The notes under the pieces were generated by a model that was given only the letters and a program-made list of their open reading frames with translations, was not told the origin of the DNA and did no database searches. From Rotaria sp. Silwood1 (lineage: Eukaryota > Rotifera > Eurotatoria > Philodinida > Philodinidae): DNA of 64,000 bases. The stretch lies in the NCBI GenBank assembly GCA_905250075.1, contig CAJNOP010000001.1, positions 2,161,947 to 2,225,946 on the forward strand, in the 5' to 3' direction. Both the position numbers and the translations under genes were made by a program. Positions 37,001 to 53,678 of this stretch are shown one piece after another; positions within the stretch are counted from its first letter, which is position 1, and the number at the start of each line of letters is the position of its first letter.

Positions 37001-39652
37001 ATATATATTCCATTAGGACCAGAAATGAAATTAAAAAATGGTGTATCACTTATTCGAATATATATTCGTCGATCATTGAGTCTTCAACCAGTTTTCAATG
37101 ATATAAATGCCAAAACTAAACCAGATTGTAACCCTCAAATATCATCAAAACCTATTAATATAATTATGCCTTTATTATTCGAGAAAAATGAAACATCTTC
37201 AGTAAATTTTGATTCCAATAGTATGGGTGATTCACTATCTACTGGCATTCGAGGACAATTTAGTCCGGTTATTCAAGAATATTCATCTGATTCATTAGGA
37301 GAAACAACAAGTTTCGATGCTGATCGAACAGAAGATATTTCATCTCCTAAGAAAACTGAAATAAATAGTAATGTATCATCTGTGTATAACAAAGAATCTG
37401 CATCAATTCAACAAGTTACTATCTTTGATTTTAACATGCATTTGTTTGTCTAATATATTTCTCTTAATTTAGTTTTCAAAAGATGAATCCCATCCAATAT
37501 TTTCATCTAAATCACTGAATGAGTTATTATTTGATAGTCAACAAAGAAGATATCAATATGAACGATCGTATTCTGTAGCATCTCTAAGAACAGATAAAGA
37601 ATCACTAAGTTTCAATGATTCAATTGATAAAGTTACAATTGTACCCGTAGAAAAAGATGATTATGAAACTGATTGTACTCAAGAAGATATAATTTGTTTA
37701 CCTCCTATGTCATCATTTTCAAATTTTCATCGAACAAGACAAAGAACTATATCAAATTCATTGGATTTCAATGATGTTGAACATAATGATAGTGATCATT
37801 ATGAACGACATACTAAATGGGGAGATATACCAGAAAAAAATGATGAAACTGAACATGATGAAGTAATACTCTATGTTCAACGAAATTCACGTATGACTTT
37901 TGCAGGAATACTGGAAAAAAATTTATTATCAGAAGAATATCTTCAAAAATTGGTGAGAAAAACATCTAATTAGATTGCAAAGTCAAAGTTTTTCCAAAAA
38001 AATTTAAACTGAACTGTTAATTGAGGCATTTATTAGTTTTATTGGTATAAATTCTGCTGTCAAAATATAAAATTATTGTAAAAGACAATGTTTTGAATAT
38101 AAATTTTTTATATTAAGAAAATTTCAAAATCATTTCAAAGTTTTCAGTTACTATTGCAATTCTGTGCATAAAGCTCAAGAATAAATCGATTGATTTAACG
38201 AGGGAAATGCTACAATCGATTACTTACTTTTAAGTTGAGATTAAGTGCATCACGTTAACCTTAGTAAGTTATGAGCATCTCTAAAAGATTTTGGATACAT
38301 AGCTTATTACTGCCGCCATATTGTATCTTCATAGTACATTTCGACTTAACACGGTGGTTACTCTCATAAATACCAGAAAAATTGGATTTTCAAATTTTGA
38401 TATGAAACTTTGAATAGAAACAAGCATTGACGAGAATAGTTTATTGTGACAATTTTAAATATTTTTTGTTATTCCTATGCCAAGATACAAACATGGTAAA
38501 AGCTTATCTCTTACATCGTTCATACATACTCTCATATTCGACGTTCTTATTTCATAACAGAAATTGATAAAGTGATTTGATACTTTCACGATTAACTATT
38601 CTCGTTAAAGCTTGTTTCTATGCAAATGTTCATGTTGAAATTCGATAATTGGTTTTACTGATGTTTCTGAGGAAAAACACGGCCTGGCATCGGAAAATAC
38701 TGTAAAAATACAATATGTGGGTAGCGATAAACCTTGGGCTTAAACTCTTTTCTGAATATTCATAACCCATTAGAGTCTACATGATGCATATAGTTCCAAC
38801 TCACAAGTGATTAATCACTTCGGGCACTTCACTCGTGAGACTCAATGAAGTTTTGAAAGCGCATATTCCGTTTTATAAACCACAACACTGTGTTTTTAAC
38901 TTTTAAAGAAATCTTATTGAAAAATATTTTTTTAATTGCATTGGTCGGAAATAATATTACTATTATTCGGCCTTTTCAAATAAATATGAAAAAAATACTA
39001 TTTACATATTCCTATTTCACTAAAATAAAAGGACACAACAAGTCCTTGCTTTCTTTTGTTTCTAATTACATTACGCTTTGATTGATAATCAAAAAGAAAT
39101 TTCATTGAATAAGTAATTGATTTTTTTCTAATAGTGGTGTTTAATGGTGACCAAAATGGCAGATATGGATAGAGAAATTCAAGTTATTCCAACTGCTGGA
39201 GAAATTAGTGTAAATAAAAGTTAAAAATATTTTTAAATGAACATAATGAGATTAATTTTCTTTTAGAAACACTATAGTGATAGTAAATTTCAGTTTAATG
39301 ACAATACTCGTCAAGCTCAATGTAAGAACAAAATAATATTTTATTTCCAGTTATTTGTTTTGAAAAAATCCATTTTAAGTTGAACGATTATTGGATACAA
39401 ATCGTTATTACTATAAAACACCTTCTTCTGATCATGCATGTATGGCAGTTAGTGCTCGCACAAAATTGAGTCAAAATTCAGAACGAAAAATGATTGGACT
39501 TTCGTAAGATACAATGATTATTTTCTGTACTAGTCCAAATAGTTCTTTTCTCTTTCGTAAATTGCAGGAGGGGTAATACATTGATATCAGTTAACCGAAT
39601 CTTACCTGATCGTGTAACTTATTTTTGTCGACGATTACAAGAGCCCCGATGA
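34004..39652 (+). CDS. HPS4: HPS4-like subunit of BLOC-3
   Basis: With HPS1, HPS4 forms BLOC-3, the exchange factor for Rab32/38 in lysosome-related organelle biogenesis. Predicted 675 aa (human about 708) from 13 exons: 34004-34147, 34288-34419, 34474-34584, 34643-34774, 34828-34922, 34975-35054, 36138-36229, 36992-37414, 37473-37952, 39135-39209, 39267-39321, 39380-39503, 39568-39652. The start (VISYFFIFDFYHVKGS, then ESIIYFYPRK and CGEIIGLIQY) matches the N-terminal longin-type domain of HPS4. The middle exons 36992-37952 are Ser/Asp-rich and probably disordered. The C-terminal part (VILYVQRNSRMTFAGILEKN, later VNRILPDRVTYFCRRL) follows the conserved HPS4 C-terminal region. Introns of 1,083, 762 and 1,182 bp contain inverted repeats. 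The donors at 35054 and 37414 were chosen by frame and are the least certain. Confidence 0.8.
35590..36862. repeat. Inverted repeat pair flanking HPS4 exon 7
   Basis: A ~45-bp block at 35590-35640 (ctttcaggaagtcattcgat) is repeated in inverted orientation at about 36805-36862, where the other strand reads ctttcagaaagtcattcgat. The two copies lie in successive HPS4 introns and enclose exon 7 (36138-36229). Homology beyond the block is weak. Confidence 0.55.
38195..38845. repeat. 650-bp diverged palindrome in an HPS4 intron
   Basis: Left arm about 38195-38460, right arm about 38580-38845, lying in the 1,182-bp intron 37953-39134. The best block is gaatagaaacaagcattgac (left, about 38411) paired with gttaaagcttgtttctatgc (right, about 38604). 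Blocks around catattgtat and acacggtggtt in the left arm also have mirrored partners. No ORF is shared between the arms. Confidence 0.65.
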
Positions 39653-39854
39653 AACAATTTTTTTTTTCATGCGCATAAATGATTTGGTACATGTTGATAT
39701 AACTAAGAATGCAATAAAATGTGTTTTTTGTTTTCTAGCGATTCATAGCAAAGATTTATTTTCAGATGAATAAACTAATATTTCCTAAAGCAAACGAATG
39801 ATTATATAAAAAAAATATTGAAAAGAAAAAACAAACATTCATTTTCTTGTTTTT

Positions 39855-40611
39855 ATGTATACACTCAAATTAAATTCTATTGAATGTTTTTTTTTTATGT
39901 ATTTTCTATTTTTTACTTTAACATATGGACATAAATGCTCATACAAAAATTCAATGAACTATCCACATATATATTTATGTCAAGAAAAATTAAATATAAC
40001 ATCAATACGCATATCGTTACATACGAAATTTAATAAAAGTGAACATGAACAAAATTTCTCTTTATATTACGCATTTACATTAAGAGTAATGGATCTTACA
40101 GGTAAACATGAAGTAAATTTAAAAGATCGCTTCGAAAAACAAATAAGTGATTATGTTAAAATAAATTTAAATGAAAAAGAAAATAATACAATCAATATTC
40201 ATAATTTATTACCAGGTCGCTATGAAATATGTGTGAATTTTTTAAGTAATAAAAATAAAAATTTTTATTATCGTTCATCAACTAGTTGTTTATATGTACC
40301 ATGGAATACACGTGAATATGAACAAAATCAAGCAAATCTTATGCAAGTTTTACTTATTATTAGTATTATTATTTCATTAGCAACAATTGTTTTTTTTTAT
40401 ATATGCTGTACATCAATATTTTATACCAAAAATATGTCCAATTGTTACAGATGATATGGACGAAAAAGATGAAGTTACGAATAATACTGAACATGCTAGA
40501 TTACTTGTTAATAAACATTTTGTACAGGATGTTAATCCATTTGAATCATTAGTTCGAAAACGTATTCATCAACGTTATGCTCACCGACCACCTGATACGA
40601 ATGATATGTGA
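39855..40611 (+). CDS. Small type I membrane protein with possible FN3-like ectodomain
   Basis: Predicted 237 aa from exons 39855-40407 and 40451-40611, joined in phase 1 across a 43-bp GT-AG intron; without the intron the frame breaks after the membrane segment. A signal peptide is likely (FFFMYFLFFTLTYG). The ectodomain of ~140 aa has several N-glycosylation sequons and a PGRYEICVNF stretch typical of the last strands of a fibronectin type III domain. The membrane segment is VLLIISIIISLATIVFFYIC, followed by a short charged cytoplasmic tail ending PDTNDM. Family and ligand are not recognised. It lies 202 bp after HPS4 on the same strand and converges on the nicotinic receptor gene. Confidence 0.65.
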
Positions 40612-40841
40612 AAATAATGTTATCTATTTGTTTGTTTTTGTTTTTAATAAATATATATATAGACCTGCTCTCTTTCTCTTTTGTTTTAGTTTACTGTTCT
40701 TCTATTGTAATTCACATTGAGCAAACAAATAAGCATAGAATATCTTTGACATCTTCGTCAATAGGAACATTTCAATAACTCGAGCAACAAGAAAAATAGC
40801 TGTACGAATAGACTAGAAAAAAAAACATAAAACAAATAAAT

Positions 40842-43410
40842 CTATCTAGGAAACATAGCAGCAAGAGAAATGATAATAGCAATACAATAAATGAAAAAAA
40901 ATGTTCGATCAAGTACAAGTGCAACTTGTTTCCAATCATTAACAGTTTTAGCCTTTGCTTCTTTATCTTCCATACGTTTTCTTGTTGCACGTAAAAAATT
41001 TCTTATTTCTTTTAAATCAGTTTCAACAGTCATAAATGCAAGTGATGCTGTTATTTGTTGTTGAATTTGTTGTGACAAAAGATCTTCTGTTTGTTGCTCA
41101 TGTTCATGTTCATGTTCATGTTCATAATCATTATTTATTTCTAATACTTCATTATGTGAATCATCATTTGTTGTTGATATACGTTTATCCCCAAATGATT
41201 TAAAGCGTTCTTTAAGTAATTCAAATTTTTCAAATTTATCACCATCGCATGTTGCTTTTATTGGTGGTACTAGACTATGAGTTACATGTTGTTCATGTGC
41301 AGTGGTATGTGGTACCATACAAAAAAATGTTGCAAGCCATTCAAGAAAAATCTTATCAAAGTAAATACAAAGAAAAAAGGTTTATTTATTTTTTTTGAAA
41401 AAGAAAAAAAAGAAATATGAAAAATACTTTTCTTAATATAATTGGCATTGGTCCATTACCACGAAAATAGATATGAACGACAATTGTACATAAAAATGTT
41501 GATGTAGCAATCATTCCCATGTTTAAACAATAATATGCACCTATAAATAAATGACATGAATTTCCATTAAAATAAAAAAGAAATAATTTTATTCGTACAT
41601 AATATTTTCCTTTCGGTAAATGATTTCTTACCTATACGTGGAATGTGTTCAGCATTTGATGGCATATTTTTATATAAGAGAAGTAACAAGACAAAAAATG
41701 ATGTAAAAATATTCATTCCTGTTTTGAACAAAAATAGAAAGATGGTTATTGAAATAAAAAATAAACAAGCTATTCAATTTACCAAGTACTAATTTTGATG
41801 GACTTTCAGGCTAAGAGAAAATACAAAAAATAAATAAATAATGAATTTATTTAAATAGTTAACTTACAGGTAACCAAAAAAGAATACATGTTAAACAAGA
41901 TAATAATACACAGGGTAATATTAAAATATAATTATAAAAACCACCACGTCGTTCAAGATTAATATAAAATTTTAAATCAACATAAATTTCTGGACAACAA
42001 TCTAACCAGAAAGAAATAAAATGATATTTGATATACTGAAACATTATCCGTACCATATTTTTCTGTATAACGTGATGCACTATTTCCAACAATAGACCAT
42101 TCATTAGATTTAACATATGAATTAAGATCGAATTTTTCTATATTACGATAAAATTTTAAATTTACTTTCGAACTATCATATGTCCATGTACCAAATTTCA
42201 TTGAGCAATTTTGACGATCATATGGAAAACGTCTAAAAAAAGAATAGTAAGAGTTAGTTACTAAAATAAGAATAATAAAAAAATATCAATTACCGAATAT
42301 CAATTTGACATGTTGATTTAAAAATTGACATTGGTTTCCAAAACACTGTTCCATTATGATAAACAATTGCCAATACTTCTCGTTTTTCTTCAAGGCGTGT
42401 ATCAGCACTGTGAAAACAAATAAGAAGAAGATTATCAACTGATTAGTTTAGTAAAGTAGATAGACAGAACTATGCGAGATTAATAATTCTCATTTCTCTT
42501 ATGTATGAAATCGGATATTATGAAGACACATTTCTTCTATTTTCGTTTGCTTTAGTAAAACAAGCATGAACTGCAAATGTTTAATAATTAGTCGAACTTG
42601 TCTTTTGAAAGAATTCTAAAATATTCTTTTTCTTTTCAATAGAGAACTTACTAGTTGTACAATGTCACATCTGGTTGCCAAATACGTTTTATTGGTAAAC
42701 GTATATCTGTAAGATTATCTCAAAAAGAAACAGACAATTCATGTTTATCTTTTTTTTTGATTTCTCATTCAAATTTATTTACCATAATCTTCTGGATCCC
42801 TAAAATAGAAAACAAAAAAAGAAGGATACACACACATAGAAAAAAAAACATGATTTATGATATTTACCATGTTAATGCTTCATCTTCCCATTCCTAGAAA
42901 GATAAATAATAATGATAATAAATGAATATAAATGTTATTACATACGTAAATTTGCCATTGATTTGTGATTAATACTTGATTTTTTTCATCCTAAATAATC
43001 TTAAAAGAGGTTATCACCGACTTTTTTTTCATTTTACTTACCAGGTCACTTATATGAATAAGTTGTAAACCAAAGCGGACTTCAACACCTTCACTCATAT
43101 TCCTGACAGGTCGTCCCCATCTCACTTGATAATTATCAAGTAAATCACAAATCAGTCTTTGTTCAGCATTCCATCTACGTATTCGTTCTCGATTGCATTT
43201 TTGTCCAAAAGACCAATCTACTATAATAAATTATGAAAATTAAAAATCAGTATGCAAACAGGTGAAATAAAGTATCATTGATAAGTAATATATATGTCTG
43301 CTTTCTATCATCTTTTATTGGTTTATTTATAACTATGACAGACATAGAAGTATGAAGAATGAATTATTACCTGCGATAAGAATTATTAAAATTACAAACG
43401 AATAGAACAT
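40842..43410 (-). CDS. Nicotinic acetylcholine receptor-type subunit, alpha-like, with anion-channel-like pore signature
   Basis: Cys-loop pentameric ligand-gated ion channel subunit, predicted 508 aa. Thirteen exons: 43410-43371, 43220-43042, 42990-42946, 42893-42868, 42799-42783, 42706-42652, 42407-42294, 42232-42054, 42001-41868, 41810-41783, 41718-41632, 41540-41428, 41351-40842. Exon 1 encodes a signal peptide (MFYSFVILIILIA). Ligand-binding features are IWQPDVTLYN, the Cys-loop CQIDIRRFPYDRQNC (13 residues between Cys) and loop C YDCCPEIY. The vicinal Cys pair marks it as alpha-type. TM1 ends CILFWLP. TM2 is preceded by PESPSK where cationic subunits have ADSGEK, so -2' is Pro and -1' Ser instead of Gly and Glu; 9' is Thr and 20' is Lys. 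After TM3 the IFLEWL motif opens the cytoplasmic loop, which has a His/Glu repeat. TM4 is near the C terminus. Exon 5 is only 17 nt. Confidence 0.88.
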
Positions 43411-43683
43411 AGTTCAAATAAATATATATAACTCGTAATGCATGATGAATTATTATTATTAGTTTCAACTAATTTAAAATTTATTTGTTGACGTTAATTC
43501 TCTTCTAGTTTATGCTTGCGTTCGTCTGCGTACTTGTAATGTGTGTGTATGTGTGTTGATAGCAGTGCTTCGACTGTTGCCAGTTTTTCTATATTTTCTC
43601 ATACGACGCGAGAAGAGAGAGAGAGAAGGAGGAGAGAAAAGTGTAGTTCGGAAAACGGAAAAATGCTGTTAGAGTGTGACGTA

Positions 43684-43703
43684 CTCGCTCTCGCGAGAGC
43701 GAG
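43684..43703. promoter_or_regulatory. 20-bp perfect palindrome containing TCTCGCGAGA
   Basis: The sequence ctcgctctcgcgagagcgag is a perfect palindrome, unusual in this AT-rich DNA. Its core tctcgcgaga (43689-43698) is identical to the CGCG element known from animal promoters and bound by BANP. It lies about 275 bp upstream of the receptor start codon on the minus strand. A promoter role is inferred from motif identity and position only. Confidence 0.45.
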
Positions 43704-45435
43704 CAAGAGAAGGGGGAGAAATGATAGATTCTTGTTATGCATTTCTTCAAGTGTTGTGTTCCGATTAGAGATTATCTCTCTAGTCTACTTTCTTTCGCTT
43801 GAACTACCTCACTAGAAGAGAGAACAATATGGAAACTTTAAAATGTTTGCCTGATGCACATAGACAGGGGCAAAAATGATACATGAAAAACGCATTTATA
43901 TCAATATGTCTAGATAATATAAAAAGTTAAACGACAATCGAATCATAATTTTATTAGTGAAATCGACATATGTTAAAAAAGGAAAAGAGGAAAAAAAAAC
44001 AAGAAGCTTCGTGAGTTTTTTTTTTCTTGTTGTTTTTTATTGCTCATTTTTTGTATTACGCATAGTGAGCATCTCTTTCAATTAACTCTTATGTTGTGTG
44101 CACACATACACTACATAGCAGACTTTTTGATTGACTGTTAGACTGAGCGACCGAGAGAAAAAAGACAAGAGAAAGCGCCATGTGTCTCATAAAGTAAGAG
44201 ATGTGATTATAAGAGTTCTTTCATCATCATTACATCCGTACGTCAAGCATACTAAAAAAAACCAACAGCAAGGTATCATCTTCCAGATTGTATTACGTGA
44301 TTAGATAAGAAAATGTCTATATACATCTAAACATAAATTATTTCCGTTCCATTTTTCTTATATTTTATTTATTTGTTTACTATTATTGGTAAGGATAAAG
44401 TATGAGTTGTCATAGACAAAAGGTTTCAACACTGATCCTTATAGATTGTCTCAAGGAATTAGTAAGAATAAGCCAACTAACACTATAGAAAAAATTCTTC
44501 TAACTCGAAGTTTATAATCGGATTGTATGCGTGTATTGACGTAGTTAGAATAGCATACGTCATGCAATTTAAGATTAAAAACACGCACTATAATCAATGT
44601 AAACGAACGAATGAGCATATATATATACATGTGCTATTCTCCTTGATTATTATCAACACTACTTAGTTCTGTTATTGTTACTTTTTATTTTCATCATGTC
44701 ATGTTGTTTCTATATAGTCAAGTTTCGACGTGTCCTTGACTATTGCATTATGTTTTTTTTAATAACCATTCGTTAGATTAGGCTTAGGATTTTTTTTTTC
44801 AGTTGTTTTCTCTTTTTTTAATTATTATTATTTTAACGTTCATTCTTTACTACATGGAACAAGAAAAACTTGAAACTTGCTTTGTTTGTCGTCTTCCGAT
44901 AATATTCATTAATAACTCGATATAAAAATATTGACAATTACATTTCTTTTTCTATTTCTTTTCTTTAATCATATGAAATCATTGATTTGACCTACTATTA
45001 CTTTTACAATGAATTAGAAATTACAGATCTAATTTGAAAAAATCATTGATACTTGCAATGAATTCTAATGAACTTTACTTAATATTGATAAATTAATTGT
45101 TACAGTTGATCAAGCATGTAAAGAATATAAAATTGATAAAAGAACAATGAATCATTACATAATTGTATTGTCGATCTCGGTTGATAAAGTCAAATTTACT
45201 TATCTGTTGAGTAAATATATTCACATATTCATTCATTTAAATGAAAAATAGTTTTGATGAAAACTATATATCATTCATGATTAGTTTTCAACACTTATAA
45301 ATAATCATGAAAAATCTTATTTTCCAATAGCAGAATAGCCAAAAAAAAGAAAACAATAAGTATATTTATTAAATAAAATAACATGAAATCCTGAAGGGTA
45401 AAAAATGCAAAAGGTAACCAGATAAATAAAGGCTT

Positions 45436-45452
45436 ACACACACACACACACA
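45436..45452. repeat. (CA)n microsatellite
   Basis: Eight to nine AC/CA dinucleotides just downstream of the SEC23 stop codon. Confidence 0.9.
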
Positions 45453-45476
45453 TAAACGAAGAAGATCGAAGATGTG

Positions 45477-52260
<6,784 letters not shown>

Positions 52261-53060
52261 ATGAGTAATGAAAAGCACGTTGTAGGAGATAATGAAGTTG
52301 CTACGTCGAAAACGAAAAAAACTGATGAAGAAGACGAAACACAATCACGAGCATCTGAATCTGATAATGATGATACTGATAGCAATGCTAGTAGTGAATA
52401 TGAAGTTGTAAGTTAAAATGAAGAAATGAATTTCGATTTGATTTTTATTTTTTTGAATTTTCTAAGGAAAAAATTCTTGCTAAACGTCGACGTCGTCGTG
52501 GTGGCTATGAATATTATATAAAATGGGTAGGTTATGATGATTCAGCAAATGAATGGATACCTGAATCCAGTTTAAATTGTCCACAACGTTTAGCTGAATT
52601 TCACCGTGAAGAAGCACGTAAGCGAAAGCGTACACGAAGAGAACGAAGTTATTCTCAAAAACGTCGAAGTAATAAAAGTCGATCAAAAAAACGACGAGTC
52701 AAAGTTATTGAAGATGATGATAATGATAATAATAATGATAATGATGATGATAATGATGAACAAGAACCAACGAAATCAGTTGAATCATCAACTGGTTCAA
52801 CAACAATTTCCGATAAAGATCAAGAAACAAAATCTATAACATATGGAGTTGAAAAAGGTTATCAAGTTCAAGCTATTCTTGGTATTAATCGTACAAAAGG
52901 AGAACAATTACATTATCTTGTCCATTATAAATCTCCTACAATGTTTGATGATAATATGGAATTAATTCCAGCTAATATTGCAAAAAAATATTGTGAAGAT
53001 GAATTAATTCAATTCTATGAAACAAGAATAACATGGAATGATCGTCCAAATGACTTATAA
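52261..53060 (+). CDS. HP1-type chromobox protein
   Basis: Heterochromatin protein 1 family reader of methylated histone H3 Lys9. Predicted 246 aa from exons 52261-52407 and 52467-53060, joined in phase 0 (intron 59 bp, interrupting the chromodomain after EYEV). The acidic N terminus leads into the chromodomain at about residues 46-95. This has EYEVEKILAKR, YYIKWVGYDD and NEWIPESSLNCPQRLAEF, so the three aromatic-cage positions are kept. A very basic hinge (RKRKRTRRERSYSQKRR) and an unusually long Asp/Asn-rich acidic stretch follow. The chromoshadow domain at about 175-240 ends CEDELIQFYETRITW, which mirrors the FYEERLTW of known HP1 proteins. Longer than vertebrate HP1 (about 185 aa), mainly in the hinge. 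Nuclear. Head-to-head with SEC23. Confidence 0.92.
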
Positions 53061-53678
53061 TAAGAGAGAAAAAAACACCATCTAGTTTTGATTCTCATCT
53101 AAGATAATACGATATTGTCTTTTTGTTTATGTGCTTAATCTCGTTTTTACTGTGATATACTGTATAGATATGTTATTGTTTGGTAGAAAAGAAAATCTAT
53201 ATAGAAAATTTCATTTTTTCTTCTTCTAGAAAGAGGATTTACTAGATTCAGCATCTATCGATTCGGATTTTTTCAATTGTATAAATGTTTCAATTTTTAT
53301 ATTCATTCATTCTTCTTTTCCATAGGAAAATAAATTATGAAAAATCGTATGAATTTCTATATTGCATGAAACAAAACTAACTAATACGTCAAAGAGTAAA
53401 TTTACTTTTTCACTGACGAATATTATAATTATATATTCATAATAATAATACCAATAATGATTTATTACTATTAACGAATAGAAAGAAGAAAAATTGCTCC
53501 ACGGACATATTCAATTAATTGAAAAATTTGAAAACACATTTTCTCTTTATTGAAATTTTATTGTAAGTTTCTGAATGAGAAAAATTTATTTAAATAACTA
53601 CAATTATGCTTGATAAATACTTGTTTGCCAATCAATAGATTCTATATTCTAAAGATCGTCAAAAGTTGAACGATGCTT
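53061..53678. other. Intergenic, about 600 bp
   Basis: AT-rich 3' flanks of the HP1 gene (plus) and the adhesion GPCR pseudogene (minus), with no supported feature. Confidence 0.4.

Larger units (their letters stand above)
43411..45476. other. Upstream region of the nicotinic receptor gene
   Basis: About 2 kb between the receptor start and the SEC23 stop. It contains a purine-rich run (about 43611-43640) and a perfect GC-rich palindrome at 43684-43703. A CA microsatellite lies just beyond the SEC23 stop. The small plus-strand open frame at 43543-43815 crosses these elements and looks fortuitous. Confidence 0.5.

Noticed and set aside
39855-40611. Apparent frameshift in the T-rich membrane-segment region of the type I protein
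   Set aside because: A 43-bp GT-AG intron (40408-40450) restores the frame exactly and is of typical size for this genome.
43543-43815. 90-codon plus-strand frame upstream of the receptor
   Set aside because: It crosses a purine-rich run and a perfect palindrome, has no domain, and is best explained as promoter DNA.
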